Shown here one piece after another: positions 11,686 through 23,142 of a DNA stretch of 64,000 nucleotides. The stretch comes from Hericium rajendrae (lineage: Eukaryota; Basidiomycota; Agaricomycetes; Russulales; Hericiaceae). The position numbers were made by a program, and so were the translations under genes. Within the stretch, counting starts at the first letter, position 1; every line of letters starts with the position of its first letter. The notes below the pieces were generated by a model. It saw only the letters and a list, made by a program, of their open reading frames with translations. It ran no database searches and had not been told where the DNA came from. Location: the NCBI GenBank assembly GCA_033439255.1, contig CM065882.1:372001-436000 (forward strand), written 5' to 3'.

Positions 11686-13558
11686 GGTCGTCGTGTGCGG
11701 TTTTTCTGTTTCCCAAGGTCAAATCAACATTGAATTAGTTCACGGCAAGATGTGTAGATCGGTTGGAGAGTGGGCTCACCAGCGACGCCGGCGACGACGA
11801 GCTGTAGACGTGGAGGACAGTCGCGGTGTGGTAAATGAGGTGGATTACCATTTTGGGAACACCGAGTTCTTGCTTTCCTCCGCCTCGTTCTGCTCCGTCG
11901 CGCGTCTGTCGAAGGCCTTTTGTAGGGACATCGACATGCATTTTGTTTTACACAGGATGCGGTGAGGAAGACATCTATGTTTCTCCAAATTCTGTGTCGC
12001 GAAGGAGTTCATGCGTTGTCTGGGACTCACTGTATGATCCCTGTAGGGCAGGCGGGTGAGAACTAGAAGGTGAGTATCTGATAGCAACCAACCGACAAGC
12101 ATCGAATTTCTTGTCAGGCCTCGATTCAGCATTAAAATTCACACAGTATAGTTTTCTACTGGCTTGCAGCCGCCTCTGCAGAAGAGTGTCCATGCTGTTT
12201 TCTGACGTAGGCGCGCCCGCGCTACGTCTCCGGCGACGTCGGATCCCTGCGCTGCAACGCAAGGCCATGCCTTCCTGATCGCCGCTATTCCACTTGTATC
12301 CAGATACCAATGCTAGAAGCTACATGGCAATATGCCACTATACACCCTGTCCCGTCGCAACCATCAACTGGTAGCGGTACGAATGACCAGGCTAATACAT
12401 GAATGCACAGGCTCACACAAGGTGTCCTCGCTCGTCGCGCCTTTGCAAACTCGGGGCGTTTGCAATGGCCATGGCTTTCGGGCGAGCTCTTCTCTTCGGG
12501 CGATACTGTCTTGTGCTGCTCTGGAGTTTCACTTACAGCCGTTTGCTGAACGATAGGCACCCGGGGAAATTATGTAAAATAGATCCCTCGAAGCGGAGCA
12601 CGACAGAGCACGACGGCATCCAGATTTCGAAGGGGCACGCCACCGGGATTTTCGTCGCCGCTCGCCAATTCGTGCGGATTGTGGCTGCGGCAGGACACGG
12701 CTGATGGAATTGACGTCTTCGGTTAACCATGGTCTCTATGAATAATTTCCGGAGCGGGGCCTATCGTTCAGCAAACGGCTGTATCGACAGGATACGGGAG
12801 ATATCTACGTGCGCCGGCGGTGTTCCTGGTCAGTACTCGCTTCCTTCTGACCTCTTCTTTCGCTTCGTCTGCCATAGTTCCTGGCTCCCGGCCTTCTTTC
12901 CGATCCGTAAGTACCTGAATTTATTATCTGCTGTCCGCGTACTCCATCGCGACCGTCCTATAGTCAGACCAGACACACCGCTGAACACGCACAGCATCAG
13001 CAAACCAGCGTGGAGCTTTCATTCAAACTCCAATATTGTATCACCCGCTGATCATAGGGTGCATTATATGTACGACCGGCCACATCCACGAGCGTTAGTA
13101 TGTGCTAGGACCTTCACTACCTCTGTTAAACCCCGAAATGACCTAACAATTTGATCATGTCGAGCAGCCGAGCCAACGAGCCGAAATGTAATGCAGGCCC
13201 CAGACCGTCGCTAACGCATCTAATTACAGCATGATGAAAACGCGAGCGATCATGTCGGCTCGGGCTGCCTCGTTCGCTAGGACAAAGACGCCGCCTTGCA
13301 TACTTAAATACGCTGGGATAAGGCTCACCGCGGCCGCATTCTCAACAACTTCTTTGAACGCGAAGACTGCCCAGCTCGTGCGCTGACGCTCGTGGACAAG
13401 TACAAGCCCAGTGCGTGCGCCGTTTGATACTTCCATGCATCCGCGAGCTGACTTCGTTCATGCAGACATCCCGCATCTTGTCTCTTATCCTCCGCCCACC
13501 CGCACGAGCCTTGGAGCCCCCACTGCCCCATCCCCCCACCTTACGACCCATATCCACG
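11686..13558. other. 1.9-kb stretch with no supported gene
   Basis: The first few hundred bases hold the promoter of coatomer zeta. Open frames of 60-140 codons occur on both strands, but none shows recognisable similarity, and none links to neighbours through convincing splice sites. Composition is lower in GC than in the flanking genes. It may include decayed sequence. Confidence 0.4.
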
Positions 13559-13750
13559 ATGCGCTTCATGGCCGTATACGAGCACCCCGGCTTCGCGGAC
13601 GACGCGGACGCGGGATCCGCGCTGAAGCGCCTGCTCCGGAGCAAGTGCTCCTCGCCCGCACAGACGGCCGGCGCGATTCTCTGCGGTATCCTCGTCGTGG
13701 TGGTCGTCGCGATCTTCGGGCTCACGCGCAGCTCGGGCATGAGCGCGTGA
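13559..13750 (+). CDS. small single-pass membrane protein, unknown
   Basis: A 63-residue reading frame starts at an ATG at 13559. It has an acidic N-terminal part (VYEHPGFADDADAG), a basic segment (LKRLLRSKC), and one strong membrane segment of about 18 hydrophobic residues (AGAILCGILVVVVVAIFG), followed by a short polar tail. The codon bias (high GC at third positions) resembles that of genuine genes here and contrasts with the flanks. I do not recognise a family. A longer version starting upstream at a non-ATG codon looks unlikely. Possible roles are not assigned. Confidence 0.4.
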   Translation: MRFMAVYEHPGFADDADAGSALKRLLRSKCSSPAQTAGAILCGILVVVVVAIFGLTRSSGMSA

Positions 13751-14709
13751 GTGTTGTGTTGTTGTATGGTGAGTTTGGGCCCGGCCTGCTGGACGTGGAG
13801 TGCTGACTGGTTGCTTTTTCGTGGTAGATATTGGAGGGTCGATACCCTTCCTCATGATTTGTCTTTGTCCAGGCGAAGTCTCGCCTTTCGCATCCGTTAT
13901 GAGACACGGCCCACATTGCCGTATGCTTTACCCCGTCACCCTCCTTGCATTGTACCACCTGTCCCATGTAATGTCGCATCATCTTGTACCTGTCTGTCAT
14001 TATCTGCTACGGTATTTATTCTTTACAATTGGCCCACGACGAATACATTATCTGTTCTTGACTTCGTTCTTTGTCTCCGCCTGTCAGCGTTGGTTGTAGA
14101 CTGAGATTGGGGTTAGGGTGTAAGATCAGCTTTGCACATATGGGCGCTTGTGATGTTTTGTATCTTCTTCTCGTCTTTCTGAGCTTTCTGTTACGACTTA
14201 TGCCAGAATTCGTCCTTTGTTTTCGTGCGCGCGTTTCATGGTAAGCCCTCGGCCTATCTACTTAGAAGATGCTCCTACGTATAGTAGAGCCGCCGATATC
14301 GAGGGCGACGACTCCCTGTACATGTCTTTCTGCGGCGTCGGCGAAGTATTGGTGTCCAGATCTCATGAGAATCATTCATATTGATACGCAAACTAATAAA
14401 CATTCACTTAGGGCTTCGGCGCACAATGGCCATGGTTGTCCCTATCAATGTCTGATACCCGTACCTTCATATCACGACGCTAATCTGCTCATTCCCTGCC
14501 GAGACTTGCGTATGCCATCGAGCGCCCCGTCGCCGGCGCCAGTGCACCGACAGATCCCCACCGCGGTCCACGTGCCCCTCGCACAGAACGCATCTCTCAA
14601 CACGAGGGCCGCATCAGCAGCAATATTACGTCCGTGCCAATGTGAGAATAAAAGCCCAGCAACGGGCGCGAGCGCGCCTTAAACTCCAAACTCCCTTCGC
14701 GCACCCGCC
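13751..14709. other. intergenic, no supported gene
   Basis: AT- and T-rich on the + strand (especially 13980-14260), consistent with a 3' untranslated region and spacer. No coding exon is recognised. Confidence 0.4.
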
Positions 14710-15620
14710 ATGGCCAAGCTATCGCTGTTCCAGTTTCTCCGTTCGCAGTTCAAGGCTTTTCCGCAGCCGGCGAAGCGCGACCTCGCGGGAAAGACTGTCG
14801 TTGTTGTCGGTGCGAACGCCGGGATCGGCTTCGAGGCTGCAAGCACCTCGCGAGCATGGGCTCAGGCAAACTTGTCCTGGCCTGTCGTGACGCCGGACTC
14901 GCCGGTACGCCTGTTAGTGCGTTCTGCGATTCGTGGTACTGATGGTGCGGTGTCCCCAGCCATAAAGAAGGACACCGGTTTCGAGAATGTCGAAGTACGA
15001 ATTATAGATCCCGCCCAGTTCGACTCTGTCGTGGACTTCGCGGCCAAGTTCGAGCAGGAAGAGACGCGCCTTGATGTCCTGCTCTACAGCGCGGGCGTCG
15101 TGACGCGGGACTATGCGTCGACGATGGATGACTGGGAGACTACATGACTGCCGTCCCGCGGGTCCATGAAACACGCCGTTCAGGCCCACGCAGGCTGCGG
15201 GTCAACGACCTATCGTGCGCGCTGCTATCGCTGCTCCTGCTGCCGCTCATGCTCAAGACGTCGGCGGCCTTCTCGATGCGCCCGCGCACGGTCATCGGTG
15301 CCAGCGAAACGCACTCCTGAGCGGACGTGAACGACGAGGAGCTCGCGAGCCCGAAGATCTTGCAGAAGGCAAATGACGCGGCGTACGCCCGATCTAGGTG
15401 AGCTTCGCCTGCTGCACGACGCATCCACGTCGACTAACATGCATTCAGCAACGACATGCCAAAACGAAACCAATACTCGAAGCGTGCGTGACGCGGGATA
15501 TCCAGCAGGCGTGTGCTGACTCCCGCCTGTACCACAGTGATCAACATCCTCCACGCGCCCGAGTTGACTGCCCGCCTGCCGCCCGCGTCAACGAAAGCCT
15601 CTTTTGAGCGCTCTCCAGGT
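14710..15620 (+). pseudogene. decayed short-chain dehydrogenase/reductase
   Basis: The start is a good SDR N-terminus: MAKLSLFQFLRSQFKAF, then the NAD(P)-binding TGxxxGIG-like motif as GKTVVVVGANAGIGFEAA. Right after it the frame slips: the expected continuation (KHLASMGSGKLVLACRDAG) lies one frame away at about 14840-14900. The first frame resumes with IKKDTGFENVEVR and LDVLLYSAGV (the NAG-like motif), then ends at a TGA at about 15145. Further remnants follow: LLLLPLMLKTSAAF, the beta-strand RTVIGASETHS followed by a stop, and DEELASPKILQK near 15340. I do not find an intact YxxxK active site. This is a dead gene with several frameshifts and stops. Confidence 0.8.
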
Positions 15621-15681
15621 ACATGTCTGATGGGAGACATACCGTGCCAAGAACCAGTAGACAGCCCTTTCTTGACGCGAT

Positions 15682-16846
15682 TTAATCGCCAGGTTGGCTA
15701 TTGTAATTGTCTCCAAGAACATAACGCATCTTATCATCCCAGCTGACCCTCCGCGCCATCAGCTCAGCAGATATCGCATCCCGCTGCTCAGCATAAAAGT
15801 TCCGTAAAATCGAATCCTGCACTCCATAGCAGAACCGAACCAACATATCGTCCGCCGAACGACCCGGTGGCGGCTCGAGGTTGAAGAGCGCAGCCACCGT
15901 CTCCGTCGTCTCCAAGATATGCAGCGGGATGGGCAGCCCATCAATATTGAGGTCGCGCATCTTGAGCTCACTCAGCATTCGCTGCATCCTCTCGCCGACT
16001 TTTTCCAACTGGTGTAATACGCCGGCATACGCAAAACCTGCGGCCGAGGCCTCATCGGGAAATAACCAGATATGGAGATCAAAGTTCAAGGCTATGGTGC
16101 ACGATGCTTGCAAGCACAAAACTGAAAGAGGGGTGCACTATGAGTTTTAAAGCTATGGCACGCATGGAACACAGCTATGGACGTACTGCGCTGGACAAGA
16201 TGGTGCAGTGACATGGTGCATTCGGTTATAGGGGCGAGGACTCGCCACGCGACGGAGGCGGTAACACCCCCCGAGGGCTGCATCGACTGAGACTCGAAGT
16301 GTGTTAAGAATGTTTGACCGACTTCAGCCATTGTGACGCCTGAAGACGGTTCGCAGAGGCGATTATATGTCTTCGCAATAGCAAATTCCAGCGCCATAGG
16401 AATCAAGCGAGACTTGAGATCTTGAGGACTAAGGATTGAGGAAATGGCGGAATCAGAGTCCAAGAGCAACTTCGGATCATCAATGTAGGCGAAGGCATGA
16501 ATCTGCTTTAGCTTGGCGAGAACATATCGATAGTTAAGTATGGAGCTGAGCAGAACGTCAAGGCAAGGATCAAGGTTATACCATGTGAAACTTCGTACCT
16601 TTCACCTGGTTCTCGTGAGGAGACTTCACCGAATATGTTTTCTAGAAGTCCTGCCGTTACCTCACGGAACAGAGTAGATGTGTGCAACGGAGATGAGAGA
16701 GGGTCCCAAATTTTCTCGATGCTGGGCTCCGCGATCAGATCCAAAAAGCAATCTGCAAGGTAGACCAGGATGATTTCGCGAAGCAGTTCGACAGGAAGTT
16801 CCAATGATAAAGGGTCAAGAACAAGAGCAGAGTTTCCCTGCTCCAT
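15682..16846 (-). CDS. F-box-like family protein, copy 1 (intact)
   Basis: Member of a lineage-specific family with four copies in this window. Exons 16846-16599, 16545-16187 and 16106-15682 join in frame to 343 residues, with introns in phases 2 and 1, the same phases as in the other intact copies. The N-terminal PLSLELPVELLREIILVYLAD and then WDPLSS.LHTSTLFREVT look like an F-box-type helical domain. The middle has NYRYVLAKLKQIHAFAY and YNRLCEPSSGVTMAE, and the third exon LFNLEPPPGRSADD. The ATG at 16846 matches the MEQ start of copy 3. The F-box assignment is inference from the pattern. If correct, the protein would be a substrate receptor of an SCF ubiquitin ligase. It is adjacent to the dead copy 2 on the same strand. 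Confidence 0.7.
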
Positions 16847-17319
16847 GTTTGGCTCACGGGTGGAAATCAAGCTGACCAGGTCGTGGTGGAGGAGAGAGTG
16901 CCAGTCGGAGTTGCGGCTCTCACGCTCCGCGGCTAGTCAGCCTGGCGCGCGGATACACAAACGTACTGCTTACTACTTGTCCAGCTCGTGCAACAAAATT
17001 CGCTTTATGCCCGGTCCACCTTCATAACTCAGAAATCTTCCATTCGATATCATGCAATGAACAGAACCATCGAGTCGCTCACTCATCACATCGGTACAGG
17101 ATGTAAATCGTAGGTCGACCGTCGACCCTTGCTTGAATTCAAGGTAACAGTTCACATTTCTACGTCGTACAAAACGCCAGCACCGAGAAATGGCAGTTCT
17201 CCGAAGACACATATCTTGCAGACCTCTTCAGCAAGCCTGTCTTGAGTGCTCTGCAGGTCCATGTCTTGGGGCGAGCGTACCGTGACAAGAACCACGGCCG
17301 ACGGCCCCGTTCTCGACGC
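16847..17319. other. spacer between tandem copies
   Basis: This holds the presumed promoter of copy 1 and the 3' flank of copy 2. No other gene is supported. Confidence 0.45.
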
Positions 17320-18505
17320 CTAATCACCAGGTGCGTTTGAGCGCTCATCCTCAGCATCAAATATTGCGTATGCCTCATCCCTGTTGTTCCTCCACATTAC
17401 CAGCTCAGCACACAACACCTCCCGCTGCTCGGTATAAAAGTTCCACAGAATCGATACCTGAATCCTCGAGCAGAATCACCAGCGGATCGTCATCCGGACG
17501 ATCTCGCGGCGGCTCCAGATTCAAGAGTGCGACCTGCGTCTGCGTCGTCTCCAGAACATGCAGCGGAATGGGTCGCTCAATCCTGTCGAATCCGTACGCC
17601 TTCGATTCACTGAGCAGTCACTGCATGTTTTCGCCCTCCTGGTCCACCCGCTGTGCTAGGCCAGGATATCTAGTGTCCGCGCTCAGGATTTCGCCGAGGA
17701 TATCGCCGGGTACCGACCAAAAGTGGGGTTCGACCATGAAGGCATTGGTGCACACCTTTTGCAAGCATAGGACTAAACGTGTGGCACAGTGCGGGCTTTA
17801 GTGTATGGCACGCACGCATCACATGAACAGGACGTACTGCGCTGGACAAGATGATCTAACGCCATAGTGTGGTGGCCTATAGCAGAAATGAGCCGCCAGG
17901 CGACCGAGGGGACAATACTGCCGCCTGTGGGCAACCTCCACCATCGAGGCTCGAAATAAATTCGAACTGTCTGACTGGCTTCAGCCAGTGGGACGCCCGA
18001 GGACGGTTCGCAGAGGCGATAGCACATTTTCGACACAGCAAAGCCCAGCGTAGCAGCCATTCAATGCGACTTGCAACCTTTGGGAGGATAAAGAATGGGA
18101 GAACTGGCGAACTTAGGTTTCAAAGGGTAGCTTCGGGTCGTCGCCATGAGTGAAGGCATGCGGATGCCTGAGTTCGGAGAGCCCAAACCGGTAGTTGACT
18201 ATCGTGTCGAGCAGGACGTTCAGTGAAACGAGACATATGATGCTGATGTGAACTCGATACCTGTCACTAGGCTGCTCGAACGGTTCGCCGAATATGTTTC
18301 GGAGAAGTCCTGCTGTGCTTTCACGGAATAGAACGGATGTGTGCAACAAGGGTGAGAGAGGGTCCCAGTTTCTCTCCGCACGAGGTTCCACGATGAGGTC
18401 TAGAAAGGAATCTACGAGGTAAAGCAGGATGATTTCGCGAAGTAGTTCGACAGGAGATGCCAGTGATAAAGGATTGTGGGTGAGGGTGATATTGCTCAGC
18501 TGCAT
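17320..18505 (-). pseudogene. F-box-like family protein, copy 2 (broken)
   Basis: Full-length relic of the family, tandem to copy 1. The first exon is intact (start ATG 18505; LASPVELLREIILLYLVDSF, WDPLSPLLHTSVLFRE). The first intron keeps its donor but has lost the AG where copies 1 and 3 have it. Exon 2 then shows a frame change after GDDPKL and an in-frame TGA just before MAATLGFAVSKM. Exon 3 has a TGA inside the segment matching MQRMLSELK of copy 1, and a frameshift after DDDPLVI. The last 40 residues, ending APGD-stop at 17320, are still recognisable. At least two stops, frameshifts and a lost splice site make expression of a normal protein implausible. Confidence 0.8.
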
Positions 18506-18791
18506 GACTGTCCGAAGGCTGTTTCGTCGAGCGTTCTATGATATAGAGGCAGAGTCTGATATCGCTAGTCATGATGAAAGAAAAAGTTAGTGAAAGTCAG
18601 CCTTTCTCCACGTTTATAATGTTTGCTTGCCGAAGCAGGGCTGATGACTGCCCAGGCCCCGAGTGGAGCACGAAGTTCCGGCGCGCTCTCTTTCTATGCA
18701 ATGACAGAAAGGACGACGAGCCTTGCATGTCTGAGACAGTCTAAACCAGAAATAAGTACATACACAAGAACTTTACTGCTTCTTCCTATGA

Positions 18792-20039
18792 TCACCAGTT
18801 CGTGATTTGCACCTTGATCGCCCCGCTCTTCGGGTCTGCACTCGTCTCGAACGCCTTCACCGCATCCTCCAAGTCGAACCGATGCGTCACAAGCTTCCTG
18901 ACCGCCGCCAGCAACCCCGAATCCACGAGCCGGATCGCCTTCGGCCACGTATTCGCGTACCGGTACTGGAACCGCAAGTCGATTTCGCGCGTCGACAGCC
19001 GCATGAACGGGAACGTCATCTCGCTCTTGCCCACGCCGACCACGAACACCGTCCCGCGGAAGCGCACGGCCTCGATCGCCGCCGCGATCGACGACTCGAC
19101 GCCCGTGCACTCCAGCGCGACGTCCGGCTCGAGCCCGCCCAGCGCGCCCTTGATCCCCTCCGCGACCGCCTCGGGCGTCGCGCCGCGCGGCACGAGGTAC
19201 GTCTGCAGCGTCCCGGGCGAGCCCTTCACGAGCTCCTTCGCGAAGTCGAGGCGCCCCTGGTCGATGTCCGTGATGACGAGCGGCTCCGCTCCCGCCGCGC
19301 GCGCGCAGAGGAGCGTGACGAGCCCGATCGGGCCTGCGCCGCAGACGACGGCGGCGTCTCCGAGGCGCAGCGTCGAGCGCTCGAGCGCGGCGAGCGCGAC
19401 AGAGAGCGGCTCGAGCAGCGAGCCGTCCTCGTAGGACATGCTCGCGGGCAGCTTGTGGCACCAGACGGCGGGGTGCGTGATGTAGCGCCGCAGGAGGCCG
19501 GGCACGGGCGGCGTCGAGCGGAAGAGCACGCTCTCGCAGCCGTTGTAGGCGCCGGTCAGGCAGGGGCGGCAGGCGTGGCAGGGGATGCCGGGTTCGATGG
19601 CGACTTTGTCGCCTGGTTTTAGGTGCTTAATGGAGGGGTGGACGGCGAGGACCTGTGATCCGGATCGCTCAGACGTAGCATGAACGGGAAGCGAAAGGAG
19701 ATGAACCTGGCCCGCAGACTCATGGCCGAGGATGTGAGTGTCTTCGACAACCATGGGACCGATGCGACCCGCATGCCAGAAATGCACATCAGAGCTATAC
19801 AAGACGGCACATCGTCAATAGAGTGGCCTCGAGGAGTAAAATCGCAATGCTTACCCACAGATGCCAGTGCTTTTGATCTCTACCACGACCTCCCCTGCCT
19901 CAAGCGTATCGCCCTTCCTGATCTCCTCGACGGATGGCGATGCGGGATCGATCCAGAGCTTATGCTCCGGATTAGTGAACACGCCGATGTTCGGCTTCAG
20001 CTGTTGCAAGTCCACAGCCGTCGTCTGCATTTGGGACAT
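18792..20039 (-). CDS. lad1: L-arabinitol 4-dehydrogenase
   Basis: NAD-dependent zinc polyol dehydrogenase that oxidises L-arabinitol to L-xylulose in fungal L-arabinose catabolism; cytosolic. Three exons, about 380 residues. The start [17 protein letters not shown] is characteristic of this enzyme. Catalytic-zinc region: [15 protein letters not shown] and ILGHESAG. Structural-zinc cysteines: [15 protein letters not shown]. Rossmann motif: VVCGAGPIG. Also [32 protein letters not shown] and the end [15 protein letters not shown]. Intron 1 splits the Gly of GICG (GG before the intron, C after). Intron 2 (54 nt, after GHESAGQ) is a multiple of three without a stop, so it can be mistaken for coding sequence. 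Closely related sorbitol and xylitol dehydrogenases are the alternative, but the N-terminus favours this call. Confidence 0.9.
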
Positions 20040-20373
20040 GATGGGTGAAAATGGTGTGGGGGCGATACTTGACCGACAGTGCTCATCGTCTGCACACTTA
20101 TAGTTGCGCGAAAGGAAGCGCGTAGGGCCTAGATGCGATTGAATCGCAGATATCGAAATCTCTCATGCTGCAGATGAAGGGTGAAGTGAAGGAGAGAGGT
20201 CAGCTGCACCGCGGCCTCCCTACGTAGTACGGGGGGGCTCGGACCGGCGCGCCGGTGCAGCCAGACCGGCGAACGTCAGCGCAAAATTTTTGGTATCAAT
20301 TCAAATTGTGCCGACTGAACGCAAGATATAAAGAGGATATAAGACACGGTATAACCACCTCGCAAGGGTGTCC
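20040..20373 (-). promoter_or_regulatory. upstream region of lad1
   Basis: 334-bp spacer between the lad1 start and the end of the next minus-strand gene. It includes a 14-bp perfect palindrome (20243-20256) about 205 bp upstream of the ATG. There is a pyrimidine-rich leader on the coding strand. I found no GGCTAA-type XlnR box by eye. Confidence 0.5.
20243..20256. promoter_or_regulatory. 14-bp perfect palindrome, candidate zinc-cluster factor site
   Basis: The sequence ACCGGCGCGCCGGT reads identically on both strands. It contains inverted CCG/CGG triplets as recognised by Zn2Cys6 fungal regulators. A further ACCGGCG half-copy lies about 20 bp away, near 20265. Its position upstream of lad1 is suggestive; function is inference. 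Confidence 0.4.
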
Positions 20374-23142
20374 TTAGTTCCAAGCCTCCTGGGCATACAG
20401 ACCCAACACGGCGTTCGAGAGGGTCGGGCTGTACGACAGCACGTCCGCTTCCGTGTAGTTCGTGCCCGAACCCAGGCTGCTCAAGACCTGCAGGAGCTGG
20501 TCCGCGATGAAGTCGATGAAGACGAGGTCGATCGGCGTGTCATCCGTGACGTTCGGCGGGTTCGAGCTGACGAAGTCCGGGCTCGAGAAGAACGGCAATG
20601 GCGAGTGCATCGTGTCGTCGCCGATGCCGGGGCAGCCCTGCACACCGCGCGTCGTCAGCCCAGTGACCCTGTGGACCGAAAGGAGGGAGAGATACGTACG
20701 TCCTTCGTGACATAGCCGAGCGTCAGGTTCTTCGCGGCGCGCTTCTCCTGCCCGTCGCGCCTATCCATCTCCTCGAGCCAGCGCTTGTAGCGCATCGACA
20801 CGTCGCCGCGCGCGTAGAGCTCCTGCTCGCGCTCAAGCGAGCGCTTCTCGTTCGCGCCCTCGTTGTTGAGCGTGGGCAGTACCTGCTTCGCGACGCCGAA
20901 CGTCACGTTCGGGATGTAGAGGTACGTGTCGGCGAACGGTGACGCGGTCAGCTGGTCGTTCTTCGTGAATGGGCCCCCGTAGACGTCGAAGCGCAGCTCG
21001 CCCGAGTTCGTGATGACGATGTTCGGGATGTCTGCGCGCGTGTTGTTGATCGCGAGCGCGGCGGGCGTGGCCTGCTCGATGAAGAGCGAGAGCAGCGAGC
21101 CGTTCGAGGGGTATGGGTCCCTGTTACAGGTGAGTGGATGCATGGCGTACTGGTACGGAAGGCACGTACCGGCTGATGGTATAGTCTCGCGGGGCGGTTC
21201 CGAACAAGGACGACAGGTCGAATTTCTTCGCCAAAGCGGTGAGGCCCTTGGTGATCTTCTTCCCAAGCGATGTGTCGAAAGTCCTGTTGCTCCTTGTAGT
21301 GTGGAACTGCGGCACGATATTTCCCGTCAGGGCAAGCACACATAGAGAGGTTAGAAGCGCACCTCATACGTGACCCGGTTCGGGTCCAGGTACCTGCGAG
21401 TAAACGTGATGTTCTTCTTGTTGTTCCTCTCATCAAGATCGGCGCCTGGTGGTATGTGGTTAATATACAATAAGGGCTCTAGGAGACTCCCAACCCACTG
21501 AGCCATCCTGTCGACAAAATCAGTAAATATCGACACCGGAAAGCCGCTGTCACTGACCAACAGTCTCCATATAGCGGCCACTCTCAAGGGCGATAGAGCG
21601 TCCATCATATTGCTCTGGTGTGTTCATCCAATCAGTCTCGCATAGGAAAGACATCTAGAAGGCACATACGGCAGTCACGGATGTGGGTATGCCCGCCAAG
21701 GATCAAGATGGGGGTTTCAGCATGGACAGCTCGAACAGCGTTGAAGACAGTAGGCCCTGGATTTCTGTCAGTCACCGGCATGAACTGTAGGAGAGACCAA
21801 TCTCACAGTTATCGTTCGATACCGGCATGTGCCTTGTATTCGCTAAGCACAGGCTCGCAGGGCAGAGACAGCAGAGGAAATCTTACCCAACGAGCAGAAA
21901 GAAATCGGGCTCTTCCTGGATGGCTTCTTTGAACTGGATACAAAATCAAAATTAGCACGCAAAACGCAGCGCAGTTGAAATTGTAGCACTGACCCAGGAT
22001 TCTTTCACCATGTCCTCCACCTTCTGCACGGTGGTGTTCTTGTCATTGCCAGTGAAGTCGAACAGAACACCGAGCGAAGTGACACGGCGGCCCCTACAGG
22101 AGATCAGAAACCATCTAACACACGGATACGGATGGACGAGGAACGCACTTCCTGGTCTTGAACTTCGCAAAGCGGCCTGTATGCGTCACGTTTCAATCAA
22201 CTTGAACGTGCAGCCACGACGCGATAGCCAACTCACTTCCAACTGGCACGCTCTCCGGCTTTCCGTCCTTGCCGGCGATCGTGATGTTGACATTGGATGA
22301 AAGATAGCGCCCGGGGAACTTCGGAGCGAAGTTGGTGTGCCTGTCGTTTTCAGCAGAATAATTAGTACAGACACGTGTGTGGTGAAAACGAAAACATGCA
22401 TATCCAGTGTATTCGCGTAGATATACAGTTCATGACTTGTCGTTGTAAGGTTAGCAGTTAGCATAGAACAGGCATACTGAATAAATCGCTGACTTTCCGA
22501 TGGCCAAAACATCGTAAGGGAGTTGATCGAAGAGTTTATTGGACTGCAGACCAGGACTCAATAAGACCTGACGGAGAAAGAAGGTATGAAGGGATCTCTT
22601 ACGTCGTGAGCATCGACCCCACCAGGTGGGAAGCCATCCGAGAGACCAGTGCCTACAGTACTGTTCAGCCATGTTATCAGTGTAGATATGTAGAATTCAC
22701 CATCGTGCAGGTCGCCAGAATCGATTAAAAGCAGGTCTACATCTTTTTCCTTCACAAAGCGTCAGTCTCTTGACGCGCCAGCAACTGAGAATGTAGACTC
22801 ACCTCCGCGATCTTCTTCATATGCGACACGAACGACGCGAAGTCGCCAAAGTCCCCACTAGACGCTATAAGACGCGTCGACAACGCTAAAACGGAGCACA
22901 ACGCACCTGTAATAGGGCTCCGGGAGCGACGGCTTCTGGTGGCCCAGAAGCCAGCCATGGCTGTCCGTCGTATGGATGATGTTCACGTCCGACCACACAA
23001 GCGGACGCGTCGGGGGCGTCAAAGGCGTCGAAGGCGGCGCGCGGCGGTGCACATGGGCCTCTTCGTCATGGTCATGCCCTGTACATGCCCAGACCGATTG
23101 GTACGCGAATGCGCTGGCTGCGAGGGCGAGGACAAGCTGCAT
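20374..23142 (-). CDS. secreted or vacuolar calcineurin-like metallophosphoesterase (5'-nucleotidase-like)
   Basis: Many exons on the minus strand. It begins with a signal peptide (MQLVLALAASAFAYQSVWA) followed by a His-rich stretch. Metallophosphoesterase motifs appear in order: HTTDSHGWL (metal-binding DxH), LLIDSGDLHDG (GD.HD), and LILGGHTHIRDC (GHxH) near 21700. The rest resembles the 5'-nucleotidase/YHR202W-type fungal proteins: ITNSGELRFDVYGGPFTKND, SPFADTYLYIPN and a C-terminal domain ending YAQEAWN. Asn-X-Ser/Thr sites are frequent (NVTI, NNT, NVTF), in keeping with secretion. I place at least eight short introns, and exact boundaries in 21.3-22.9 kb are not all certain. The substrate is unknown. 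Confidence 0.8.

Noticed and set aside
16508-16598. Continuation of exon 1 of F-box-like copy 1 to 16508
   Set aside because: Comparison with copies 3 and 4 shows a phase-2 intron beginning at 16598; the extra residues are intron translation.
18807-19622. 271-codon plus-strand frame opposite lad1
   Set aside because: Arises from high third-position GC in the antisense of an unmistakable dehydrogenase; no protein-like pattern.
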